A stretch of 64,000 nt of DNA, taken from Toxonevra muliebris. Its lineage: Eukaryota; Arthropoda; Insecta; Diptera; Pallopteridae. The DNA lies in NCBI GenBank assembly GCA_963691655.1, contig OY829329.1, forward strand, positions 20,350,708-20,414,707, in the 5' to 3' direction. Below the pieces are notes generated by a model that saw only the letters and a list, made by a program, of their open reading frames with translations, had not been told where the DNA came from and searched no databases. The number at the start of each line of letters is the position of its first letter. The first letter of the stretch is position 1. The position numbers were made by a program, and so were the translations under genes. Below are positions 48,362 to 57,914 of this stretch, piece after piece.

Positions 48362-48593
48362 ATAATTTTACGTAGAGAAGACAATAGAAATATATCACAA
48401 AAAAAAAAACATATTTTTAAATTCGGAAAACAATATAATGATGTTCTCTATTCAATCAATATGTTGATTGATCAATCATAATCCTGCCATAAGTTCTGTT
48501 AAAAGTTTAAAACGCTGTCAATGTTAAATGCAAACTTTTTGTACTTAAAAGATTTTTAATTTGTTCATAATTGTAAATACGAAAAAAAAGTTA

Positions 48594-49362
48594 ATTCGAA
48601 ATAATCTCCCTTTACTTTTGTACTTTTTAAACGATCCGGCCATTTGGCTATATAGCGGCACCCACGGTTTCTATCGATATCGCTGATGCTGCTTAGGTCA
48701 ATGCTTTCTTGAGGCTTTCCAAATTTCGATGAGGCGTCTTGCAGGCCATTCAGGCCAGATTTGGCCTTCCCGATGGCCAATTTTCAGCTGCAATAAGTGT
48801 TGGAATGCTGCACCTTAACCACTCTTGTGTTGTTTTATGTTTTTTGAAAACTTCCTCCACAGTAAAGATCTTTTATTCTGTGAAAAGGATATTTTTATGA
48901 CCATTATCCGCGTGCCACTGCATGAGTCGTTTGCATCTCTCAACCTTAATTTTTTTTCAATTATGATGTTAAAAAATGTCCAGTTGACCGACGGAATCCT
49001 CTCGAATAAGATCTGGAGGAAATATCCAGCTCTCTGGACATTCTTTTCTGTTTCCGAAGAGGATTTCTGCGAATTCGTTCTTGTGCAGCTTTTACGACTG
49101 CACTTGTCCGGGCAACACTTGGATTTCCACTTCTTGGCCTGTCTTCTACTTCGGACGGTTTAAAGAAACGATCAATAGCATGATAAACAAACATTCTTGA
49201 TATTACAAGGTTTTTCAGTAATGTGAAAATTTGATCACCACTTTTCCCGCACTTGTATAAGGCAATTACTGCAATGCGGTTCTCTTTACACCCCACTCCA
49301 TTGTAATCAAACAAAAACTGAAAAGTCAAACTGATTTGTTTTTGATGCTCTATGATGCGCAC
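48594..49362 (-). pseudogene. Tc1/mariner-superfamily transposase relic with internal deletion
   Basis: The N-terminal part reads on the minus strand (49362-48961) RIAVIALYKCGKSGDQIFTL, VEDRPRSGNPSVARTSAVVK and ERIRRNPLRKQKRMSRELDI, the double HTH of a Tc1/mariner transposase. The C-terminal end (about 48780-48594) reads, across frames, NLESLKKAL-like traces, then AKWPDRLKSTKVKGDYFE, the usual last residues. The catalytic core between is deleted or decayed. Terminal repeats were not resolved. Confidence 0.68.
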
Positions 49363-50674
49363 ATGGTAAAAAAAACAGTAAGTACTTAAGAATGGTAGAA
49401 ATAAAGATTGCGCATTACCCTGTAAAATAATTTTTCGAAGTACTCATCTACATCACTGCCAAATTCATATGCATGTTCATATACATCAAATCAAATGTTT
49501 CTTATCAACTAGAGTACGAGTTGAGAAAAACTTGAGAAAATATTTATGGCTCTAAGCTTTGATAAATTTACAATTCTCAATAAGATTTTTAGCATTCTAG
49601 TCATTTGAAAATAAACATTTTCTCAACTGTTTTGTCACTTGAGAAAATATTTATAACATTCTGGCAGCATATATTGGAGCTGTAAAAATGTTAATCTGGC
49701 AACAATGTTCAATAATATAAAAGAATAGTGAAACAAAAAGTGAAGAAGAAGTGACGCAGCGAACATTTTTATTTTAAATGAATTTACAAAAGCAATTTAG
49801 AAGGATGTAACAATAATAAGTTGTATTTATAATAATGCATATAAGTAACAAAATAAGAAGTGAAGTAATGAAAATAGTAAATCTGCTCAGAGAAAATGGT
49901 ATGACAGTGGGGCTTGGGAACGTGGAAAACCCAGTACTAGACGAGACTTGGCGGAAGTTGTCTCCTAGTATGTGATTCAGGTGGGGTGCCAAGTGAGGAC
50001 TATTCAGAATCCGACGCAGAAGTGGAAAGTCTATTGGCAAGTTAAGCAAAGGAAAAACTAGCAGCGTGGGTCGTCAAATTCAACATTCCCACCAAATTCA
50101 ATGTTTTACAACTTAAATCTACGTTTGCAAATCCATTTAAGCCACAAAGTGACTGCAGATTTAAAATTGAAATGTTTCCAACTTAAATTTACGAATTGAA
50201 ATGTTTTCCAACTTAAATTTACGGTTTTTGTTTGCTAAATTAAAATAATATAACATAACTATGTACGAATGATATGTGAATTTGTAAAACTATTTTTTTA
50301 CTTGAACTTTACTTAATATACAAATTAATAAATATAAATTATTGTGTTATGGCAATTCTGTATTTTAAAATTTGTTTTACAACGATGGCAACGCTATATC
50401 TTCCTATGAGAGCAATTGGATTCCGTTCCATTACTGTTCAACATAAACTTGAGAATTTGGCATTACTCAATTTGAGAACTTAGGAAAATCGTATTAAAAA
50501 TTACCCTTTTAATTTGAGAACGCTATCAACGGTTAGTTTGGATGCATTTGAGAACTAACGTTTGAGATTTGAGAAAAGGATTAGTGTGAGATTAAACAAA
50601 AACGTTTGTTGGGAAGTTTGAAGTACACCGTAGTGAAACGGAAACTACTCATCTATATTCTTTATTCAGCAATA
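49363..50674. other. Non-coding DNA with repeats and a short coding relic
   Basis: TTGAGAAAATATTTAT-type motifs recur (about 49530, 49640), with TTTGAGAAC-type motifs near 50450-50590. From 49976 to about 50089 the plus strand reads SGGVPSEDYSESDAEVESLL, a stop, then AKEKLAAWVVKFNIP. This looks like the N-terminal part of a transposon-borne accessory protein, but the family was not established. Confidence 0.4.
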
Positions 50675-50795
50675 ATGCCTGGTTTTCACTATGTCAAATT
50701 CAGTCATATTTGCCAGCATGTTGGCAAATTTCATATAGGAAATTCTCTCTTTCTCTCTTTTTGACAGGGAATAAGACATAGTGAAAACCTAGCAT
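50675..50795. mobile_element. Small MITE with 21-bp terminal inverted repeats
   Basis: ATGCCTGGTTTTCACTATGT(C) at 50675-50695 is mirrored by (G)ACATAGTGAAAACCTAGCAT at 50775-50795, one mismatch. Element about 121 bp; no coding capacity. No clear target-site duplication. Confidence 0.7.
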
Positions 50796-51091
50796 AAGTG
50801 TGAACACAAACCATTATATGTTAGAGTACGCCATCTATACGTCAAATGTAATAAAAAAGTATGTCAGTGTTGGCATTTGAGAACAGTTTGTTTGTATTGA
50901 ATTGAATCTCAAAAGTGTACTAAGTGTACCAAAAATGTACTGAAAATTTAAAGGTTAGTTTTTGTAGCACAGTGTATTTGATCAACTTGACTAAAAGAGG
51001 GAATCATTTATGCGTGCAAGTAAATATAAAAACTACTCTTACGCATTATTTACGCACTAACTTCTGAGTTTTTGCAGAATTTTGAATATAT

Positions 51092-51117
51092 TATATAAAT
51101 AGGTTTAAGTTATCAGA
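51092..51117 (+). promoter_or_regulatory. Possible TATA/Inr core promoter upstream of the EP-repeat gene
   Basis: TATATAAATA at about 51092-51101 is followed by TTATCAGACA (Inr-like TCAGA near 51112), about 20 bp on. It lies 260 bp upstream of the main TATA box at 51352. No open frame follows directly. It may be an alternative start or chance. Confidence 0.3.
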
Positions 51118-51351
51118 CAAACGAGCAGCTGCGACAGAAAAAGCCAGATGTATGTGTGTATTTTCTGACGCTAAATTCATATTAGCATTACAATAATACA
51201 AGTAGAATAGTGCGTACCAATACACATCATTGTAAGACTGTCTGGTATATATGGTATAAATATATTTCAGTTTACTTTAACTGTTTCTTTATTTTTTTAC
51301 AAAATTTTTTTTATTAAACTAGAAATTCTATAATGAAAATTATAATTTGGG

Positions 51352-51390
51352 TATAAATACAACCAACAATTTTTGACAACACAACAGTTG
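51352..51390 (+). promoter_or_regulatory. TATA promoter of the EP-repeat secreted protein gene
   Basis: GGGTATAAATACAACC has TATAAATA at 51352-51359, the same octamer as in the sister gene's promoter. An Inr-like ACAGTTG follows near 51383, giving a 5' UTR of about 75 nt before the ATG at 51461. Confidence 0.65.
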
Positions 51391-51460
51391 TAGTTTAAAG
51401 TTTATTTCTTCTAAATTCGACGGTTAATATTACGGGTTGTTCAGTTAGAAATTGATTGCA

Positions 51461-52756
51461 ATGAAAGTTACTATTTTTAAGCTCGCCATTTTGGCGGCAA
51501 TTTTGGTGGTAGCAATTGCCCAACCGACTCCAGCACCGGTACCAGGACCGGCTCCAGAACCGGCACCAGAACCAGCTCCAGAACCGGCACCAGAACCAGC
51601 TCCAGAACCGGCACCAGAACCAGCTCCAGAACCGGCACCAGAACCAGCTCCAGAACCGGCACCAGAACCAGCTTTAGAACCGACACCAGCGCCTGAACCA
51701 GAGCCAGAACCGACACCAGCGCCTGAACCAGAGCCAGAACCGACACCAGCGCCTGAACCAGAGCCAGAACCGACACCAGCGCCTGAACCAGAGCCAGAAC
51801 CGACACCAGCGCCTGAACCAGAGCCAGTACCGACCCCAGCGCCTGAACCAGAGCCAGAACCAACACCAGCGCCTGAACCAGAGCCAGAACCGACCCCAGC
51901 GCCTGAACCAGAGCCAGAACCGACACCAGCACCAGAACCGGAACCAGAACCGACACCCGCTCCGGAACCAGAGCCTGAACCGACACCAGCGCCTGAACCG
52001 GAACCAGAACCGACACCAGCGCCAGAACCGGAACCAGAACCGACACCAGCGCCTGAACCAGAGCCAGAACCGACACCAGCACCAGAACCGGAACCAGAAC
52101 CGACACCAGCACCTGAACCAGAGCCTGAACCGACACCAGCGCCTGAACCAGAGCCAGAACCGACACCAGCGCCTGAACCAGAGCCAGAACCGACACCAGC
52201 GCCTGAACCAGAACCGACACCAGCGCCTGAACCAGAACCGACACCAGCACCGGAACCAGAACCGACACCAGCGCCTGAACCGGAACCAGAACCGACACCA
52301 GCGCCTGAACCAGAGCCTGAACCGACACCAGGGCCTGAACCGGAACCAGAGCCAACACCTTCACCAGAAACAACACCCGCAGTTACTGAACCAAATACAA
52401 CACCTGCTCCACCCACACCACCCGCCACTACTAGAAGAACAACAATCAGACGACGTAGAAGAACTACAACTAGAAGAGGAGGTATAAGAAATACCAGAAG
52501 AGGCGGAAGAACTACCAGAAGTGGAAGATTTACTACAAGAAGAAGGAGAAGAACTACCACCAGACGCAGACCAATTAGAAGGTTTCCCATAAGACGAAGA
52601 CCTGGTGTAGGTAGACCTGGGGCAATAATTAGACCTGGTGCAATAAGAAGACCTGGTGCTATAAGAAGACCTGGTGCCATAAGAAGACCTGGTGTTATAA
52701 GAAGACCTAATGCCGTAAGAAGACCAAATAGAAGACGTCCTGGTTTTGCTGGTTAG
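51461..52756 (+). CDS. Secreted low-complexity protein: acidic [10 protein letters not shown] repeats then Arg-rich tail
   Basis: Single exon, 431 aa from the ATG at 51461; a longer reading from a TTG at 51452 is not credible. Residues 1-20 ([20 protein letters not shown]) form a signal peptide. Residues 21-72 are PEPA repeats. Residues 73 to about 295 are roughly twenty tandem copies of a 10-residue unit [10 protein letters not shown], encoded by 30-bp DNA repeats, with a few 8-residue variants. Next is a Thr/Pro linker (about 300-325), then an Arg-rich tail with TTRR motifs. The tail ends in six-residue RRPGAI repeats (about 380-420) and RRRPGFAG. The mature chain is highly acidic first and highly basic last, with no cysteine. 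Same plan, promoter octamer and TTRR motif as the gene at 47387, so the two are likely related. A signal AATAAA lies near 52782. Repeat number probably varies between individuals. Function unknown. Confidence 0.82.
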   Translation: MKVTIFKLAILAAILVVAIAQPTPAPVPGPAPEPAPEPAPEPAPEPAPEPAPEPAPEPAPEPAPEPAPEPALEPTPAPEPEPEPTPAPEPEPEPTPAPEPEPEPTPAPEPEPEPTPAPEPEPVPTPAPEPEPEPTPAPEPEPEPTPAPEPEPEPTPAPEPEPEPTPAPEPEPEPTPAPEPEPEPTPAPEPEPEPTPAPEPEPEPTPAPEPEPEPTPAPEPEPEPTPAPEPEPEPTPAPEPEPEPTPAPEPEPTPAPEPEPTPAPEPEPTPAPEPEPEPTPAPEPEPEPTPGPEPEPEPTPSPETTPAVTEPNTTPAPPTPPATTRRTTIRRRRRTTTRRGGIRNTRRGGRTTRSGRFTTRRRRRTTTRRRPIRRFPIRRRPGVGRPGAIIRPGAIRRPGAIRRPGAIRRPGVIRRPNAVRRPNRRRPGFAG

Positions 52757-53129
52757 TAAGCAAAATTAAATGGAATTTGACAATAAATTCATAATTGTGT
52801 GTGTATGTATACGGAATATTTTTCAATTACTCGTAATGTGTATATCTCAAATAAATTAAAAAAAAAAATATTTAATTATGAATTTACTTTGTATGACTCC
52901 ACTGACTCTCTTTATTCATTACTCGTTATAACTTTAGGTGGAAAAATGCAGGATTAGTTAAGTTTTCTATCTTCCTTACTCGAACTAATTTCCAAAAGCA
53001 TTCCGAGTCTTTCTGGTAATGTGAAATTCGAAAGAAATTAATACACAAAAAATAATAAAACAGATATATATATATATTCATATATATACACTGGTATATA
53101 TACATTTTGATTTTAAACGTTTTCGAAAA
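52757..53129. other. Intergenic DNA
   Basis: Plus-strand polyadenylation signals of the preceding gene (near 52782 and 52850) and a TA-rich run (about 53063-53100). Nothing else supported. Confidence 0.5.
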
Positions 53130-53433
53130 TTAACAACAACATAAAAATCTTCTTCGTCGTTTAATTTTAGATTTATGTAACGTTTGTGTTACCTTATGAG
53201 AAACATCGACAAAGAACAATGTTTGAACAGATTGATGTCTACAATTGGGAAGTATTATTAATTTTTACGTTATATAATTAAAGTATATATGGTAGATAAA
53301 ATGGCATGCAATTACTAACCTTAAATCGACCTTACGACGTTTTCTAAAGACAAAGACACAACGATTTTTACCCGAGCGTCTTGCATAACGCATAGAATTA
53401 CTACGTGAATTTCGTACTTTTTTGCAATATTTC
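53130..53433 (-). CDS. Small basic protein with two QT motifs, two 3' exons of a partial gene
   Basis: Exon 53433-53320 follows a good acceptor (ATATTTTACAG), reads KYCKKVRNSRSNSMRYARRS then GKNRCVFVFRKRRKVDL, and ends at the donor AAG/GTTAGT. Exon 53238-53130 follows AATTGTAG, with codon phase matching exactly (AG + A gives Arg). It reads HQSVQTLFFVDVSHKVTQTL then HKSKIKRRRRFLCCC and stop. The upstream exon was not found; the nearest donor (53553) gives a stop in frame. It may lie beyond the repeat at 53625-55205, or translation may start at the internal Met (60 aa). The VQT and VTQT motifs echo the neighbouring gene at 55332-56193 on the same strand, suggesting relationship or shared partner. 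Function unknown. Confidence 0.42.
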
Positions 53434-53624
53434 CTGTAAAATATTAAATAAAAACAATATCAATTAAATTAACGATCACTATATGTACCTAAGTATAATT
53501 ATTAAGTTCTAATTGAGTTGATATTCTATTACGCATACTGAGAGTATTCTATTCTTGGTTAAAAGAAACTTACGATTATACTGTACAACAAAATGGGCAA
53601 AAAAAAATTATGGTTCTCATTTCT

Positions 53625-55205
53625 CTGGAGTTTTTTTCGATGCTGATCACGAATCTACAAAAAAATTTTTCGGGTCAGGTGGAACTCTAGTAATATCTAT
53701 GATTTTTTAAAAATGGTAAGGTATGTGGGAAAAATTATTTTTTAGAGTTTTTGTATTTTCTACACGTTTTATGAGTTTTTACAATGTTTTCAAAAAATTC
53801 AAAAAAAAAAATATTTCAAAATTTTTTTTTTCGACCTAAATTTTTTTTAAAAAAAAAAAAAAAAGCATAGGAAAAAAATTATGTTTTTCGATTTTTTTGT
53901 GTGTTCTACACGTTTAATAGAGTTTTTACAACGTCTTCAACAAAAAAAAAAAAAAAAATTCAATCTAAATTATTCAAAAAATTTATAAGGGGAGAATATG
54001 GTATATGGAAAAATTTTTTTTTTTAGATTTTTTGTTTTTTCTACACGTTTTATAAGTTTTTACAACGTTTCAACAAAACAACATTTTTTTTTCCACCAAA
54101 ATTTTTTTCCATTTTTTCTGTTTTCAACTCGTTTTATGAGTTTTTACAACGTTTTCAACAACAAAAAATTATTTCTGTAATGTATTTTTTGTTATTTTAA
54201 ATTTTAAAAATTAATGCGTTCATAAAGCAGATGCTGATGACCAATATTTACGCCAAACAAAAATAGAATAACAAAAAATTATTAAAAAATAATATTAGAA
54301 TCTATGATTTAGAAAAATATTAATTTTCAATCAATCTTAAATTAAAGAATGAATAAAATGTAAACTATGAATATTTGTGAAGCGAAGGTGACTTCGCATC
54401 TATCAGTTTGCAACCTTGTTGACGTTGGGAATTTCCCTTAAAGTACTACAACGCGGGTGAACGCGTTCGCCCAAAACAGCCCAGTACTCAAAAAACTTGC
54501 AAATGAGAGCAGAGATGAGAGAGTAATTGTCTTCTTCTTCTTGCACGAAATAGCCCGCACTTTTTTTCGGGTAAAAATGTTAACAATGTCAAACAATTAG
54601 CTGTTTTGTATTTATCAGTTGTTTTGCTTTTGTGAAAATATATTGAAAATTTTAAATTAATAAATAAACAATTGTTTGAATTTGGTGCAAGAAAAGTGGA
54701 GTTCCCGTTCTTTTGTGCATTTTTGTGTATCGGAAACAGCATTTTTCGTTTACTCTCTGTTTACCAGACCTTATGCAAAAAGTACGGGAACGGACTAGTA
54801 TTTTAGTTATGAGCCATCAAAGTTGTTAGTTATCACCCTATGAAACATCACACTATTGCAATGTTTAGAAGATACGGCTCTTCATAGTGCGTTATATGAG
54901 GTGCAAAAATTGCTTCTTCCATGAGTCCTCGTTATATTTTCATTATGCTAATATAAATGTGTCGAATGTGTTTTTTTTTTTTGAAATTTTTTTTTTTTTT
55001 AGAATTTTTTTTTTTTGGAATTTTTTTTTTGAATTCTTGTTGAAAACGTAAAAACTCTTAAAACTTGTAGAAAACATAGTAATTCGAAAAAAAAAACAAT
55101 TTTTTGTTTCACATACCCCTAACATTACCATTTTTTAAAAAATCATAAAATCATCGATATCAAAAAAGTTCGACTTGACCCGAAAACCACTCCAAAAAAC
55201 TCAGA
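53625..55205. repeat. Large inverted-repeat structure with internal tandem repeats
   Basis: The left flank (about 53625-53735: TGGAGTTTTTTTCGATGC, TTTTTCGGGTCAGGTGGAAC, ATGATTTTTTAAAAATGGTA, GGTATGTGGG) is mirrored on the right (about 55110-55205: CACATACCCCTAACATTACC, AAAATCATCGATATC, GTTCGACTTGACCCGAAAAC). Inside the left half, TTCTACACGTTTTATGAG + TTTTTACAACG recurs four times at about 53758, 53888, 54038 and 54118. One inverted remnant lies at 55037-55075. The centre (54430-54950) is unrelated to the arms. It lies between the two QT-motif coding units. Confidence 0.6.
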
Positions 55206-55331
55206 AATTGTTGTCATGTTGTATTGTGTTACGATTAGTCAATTGGGATAGTTCCTCTTCCTCTCTCTCTCTCTATCTCTCTCTCTTTTTTCTATGGATA
55301 TTGACAGTTATCAACTCATTTAAAAGAAACT

Positions 55332-56193
55332 TTACTTAACACAATACGCAACGTACATTGCAGAATTTTGTCGTGAAACCACTTTGCTCAACATTGTCAT
55401 CTCGGATATTTGCCCCAAAAGTGTTGAATTATTATGCAACAGATGATTCTGATTGATGATCATTTCTCCAATTTCGTTGAGTAAAAATACAACTGCTTCC
55501 TTTTCAGCATGTATTTTTTCACTGTTTTCATCGATCTTTTCAGTTTGTACCTGATTATTGCAAGTATAGATTTGTGTTTGTGATGCCATCGATTGTATAT
55601 AACACCATTCAGTTTGACAGAAACGTGATGCAGCTCTACGTTCGGTTTGTATACCTTGATTCACGATTAAACTTTCAGTTTGTGTGATTTGCTTACGCGT
55701 TACTTTCCGATTTGTTTGCTGATCGCGTGCTATCATGAATGTATGTTTTTCTATATCGGTACCGCGGGTACGTTTTTTTATAATTAAAGTTTGTGTTGTA
55801 TTATCTTTAACTGTTGGTTGTGGTGATGTCAGCACGTGTGATTCAGGCTCAGGTATAGGGAGAGAGTGTACAGCTAGTGGTTTTTTCTTTGTTTTTGCTT
55901 TGCAACAAAGTGAAATTCCGCGCTCTCTTTTACGTAAACGTGTGCGTAGTGGTAATTTTGTAAAAATTTGTTTTATTTTTTTCACTCTAAGAATTTTACC
56001 CTTGACTTCATAGGCTATTGCATAACTGGAAAAGAAAAGAAAAAGAATAGTTTAAAAATAAATTTATAAGAAGGTATTTGTAATTAGAATATGCTCGGAA
56101 AACAAACCATTCCTTTCCTATAATTATACGTTTGGAATAACTTAACGTCTTTTTACTTGAAATCGAATGCAATAGCAAATTTTTTATGTCCAT
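55332..56193 (-). CDS. Protein with an array of QT motifs, candidate LC8-type ligand; unknown gene
   Basis: Exons 56193-56108 and 56025-55332 join (donor ATG/GTTTGT, acceptor CTTTTCCAG) into 780 nt, 259 aa. The frame stays open upstream of Met 56193 to another acceptor-like site (TTCAATTCAG, exon start 56213), so an additional 5' exon is possible. N-terminus: helical/basic (MDIKNLLLHSISSKKT..., then KKIKQIFTKLPLRTRLRKRE). Middle: disordered, with QT motifs at Gln 107, 144, 155, 166, 178 and 189 (contexts NTTQT, QITQT, QGIQT, RFCQT, MASQT, NQVQT), four of them followed by Glu or Leu. Five are 11-12 residues apart. C-terminus (about 203-245): an amphipathic helix-like segment (EAVVFLLNEIGEMIINQNHL). 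The x-Q-T core is the anchor of dynein light chain LC8-binding motifs, so a scaffold role is inferred, not shown. No known family recognised. Confidence 0.65.
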
Positions 56194-56593
56194 TGCAGGC
56201 AGATGATGCTTTGCTGAATTGAAGAAAATATGTAATACATAAAATAATATTTTTATTTATTTTTATTTTAATTTATTTATGGTTTTCCTTTTTTAATTGT
56301 CATATTTTCTAAAATATATTTTATTTACATTTTTTATGACTGTTGGTGAAATAATAACATTAAATTCAGTTATAAATGAACATGAGATATATAGATATAA
56401 TTCGATTTCACTTCCGCTTGGCGTTGAACTAGATATCAACCTTGCTCACCACCAAAAAATTTTACTTGTCTTATCTGCGCTGGCACTAGGTGATAACACC
56501 AAGATTCGTTTACTTAATACTGATCTTTCCAACGTCGTTTTCCATTCGTTACACCACCGATGTAAGTTGTTCAAGTAGATTTGATATTAGATT

Positions 56594-57050
56594 CAGTGGC
56601 GCATACAGTGAAGTACAAATGTCTACATACACATGTTAGGTTCGGTTGGTTAGGTTGGAGTGGCTGTCGAGAGACACACTTAGGCCTGAACGACCCATTG
56701 TGATACCACATAGTTGGACCTACAGTTTAACGCCGATTCCGAACGGCGGTGTGGCAATTTTTTATCGGCTTGGTGGTTTTGCCATTACCAACCAATGTGT
56801 GTACTTGTACACTATCTTATAATTCTCATCCACTTCATATTGATAGTGAATATAACAAAGTAATGAAAGTTTAGTGCACTATCCACTAGGCTATCGAGGT
56901 CGTCACATACACATGTAACTTTCAATAATTAATGAGTCCTCCATGAACGTCAATAGCTGCTTGCAGTCGTCGTGGCATTGAAGCTAATAAGTTTGTGGTC
57001 TCTTCAAGAGCTTGTTGTTTCGATGTGTTTTTCTTCTTTTTCTTTTTTTT
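56594..57050 (-). pseudogene. Tc1-like transposase 3' end relic, split by a SINE
   Basis: Minus strand 57030-56925 reads LEETTNLLASMPRRLQAAID then VHGGLINY and stop, the standard C-terminus of Tc1-like transposases (SMPRRCQAVI.A.GG.T.Y). The 3' terminal region, CAGTGGCGCATACAGTGAAG at 56594, looks like the element's end. The SINE 56637-56904 is inserted between the stop codon and this end. Upstream of 57050 the coding trace is lost in a T-rich stretch. Confidence 0.7.
56637..56904 (-). mobile_element. tRNA-derived SINE with 12-bp target-site duplication, B box deleted
   Basis: Flanked by a perfect direct repeat ACATACACATGT at 56625-56636 and 56905-56916. Read on the minus strand, the head has the A box TAGCCTAGTGG (56893-56883). 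The body matches the SINE at 19877-20120 (TATATTCACTATCAATATGA, GTGTACAAGTACACACATTG, CCGTTCGGAATCGGCGTTAA). The 3' tail adds TCGTTCAGGCCTAAGTGTGT and CCACTCCAACCTAACC. About 55 bp with the B box, present in the other copy, are missing here. Confidence 0.88.
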
Positions 57051-57914
57051 TTTTTAAAATTATAATTTTATGAATTTATTCTTTGAGTTTTATTGCCAAA
57101 TTTTAAACAATTGAACAACAGTACAAAATAATTATAATTTCCCCATATAGAAATTTGTTTCCTTACTTTCTGTATTCAGCTTCGGCTTAGTCGATAGCGT
57201 GGTCGACTTGCTGCATGGCTGGTTGGCGGGTTTTGTATGAGGAAATTCCGCATTTCAGACGCATTTCAACAAAATGCTAAATTTGCCTAAAATTCCCTCT
57301 CGTGTGTCCATTTTTGCTCTAACTTTAAAATGTTTCATTTCCACTCCAAATCGTACAAGTATCGTTCTTGCGCTGAGATATAAATTTATTTCACTTTTGC
57401 TCTAACAAAAATTTTAACCCATTTTTGCTTTCAGCCTGTCAAAAAAAGTGTAGTTTAATTAAACGTAATTTAATGCCACTCATTTCTTACGACATTAAAA
57501 GTATAGTTCAGCTAAAGTACAATTTATTTTTGACTATGATTGCGTATTTTGTAGGAACGTTATTTCGTTCTCACCAAAAACGTACTTCTTCAGTGACGTC
57601 ATGGTTATCTCATAGCTGCAGAAAAATGTTTGCAAAACATATACAAAATGTATACGAGTTTAAGATCTTGCTCTTTTTAAACTACTACAGTGTCGTAGAT
57701 ACGCAGGACTAGCACCATTTTATAATGCAATATCTATTTCTATCATTTTCGCGCAAAGTATGTTCCTATATAAAAATGTGATTACACCTATATAATTTTC
57801 AAATGTTTAGAACACGTGGGTAAAAGATATTTTCATATCTAAAATATTTAGAATCGTTCCTTTTATTTAGGCTGGGGGTAAAAGATGATAGTCACAGCGG
57901 CAATTGCTACGGAA
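57051..57914. other. Non-coding DNA with foldback-family fragments
   Basis: About 57230-57440 carries TTTCACTTTTGCTCTAAC and GCGCTGAGATATAAATTT motifs related to the foldback element at 25467-25779. A 95-codon frame at 57425-57712 is not supported as a gene. Confidence 0.45.

Noticed and set aside
48825..49163. 112-codon plus-strand frame
   Set aside because: Antisense to the Tc1/mariner relic on the minus strand.
51445..52680. 411-codon minus-strand frame (GSGSGAGV repeats) and a 299-codon LV-rich frame
   Set aside because: Antisense shadows of the 30-bp coding repeat of the secreted-protein gene; no promoter and no signal peptide.
53553..53580. A GTAAGT donor and TTGTACAG acceptor suggesting a 7-nt micro-exon before 53433
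   Set aside because: Any phase that fits the downstream exon creates a TAA stop.
56297..56589. Open frames on both strands next to the QT-array gene (plus 94 codons, minus about 45 codons ending FWW)
   Set aside because: The plus frame starts at TTG. The minus frame has a GTGAGC donor but its phase does not join the next candidate exon, so it could not be accepted as an upstream exon.
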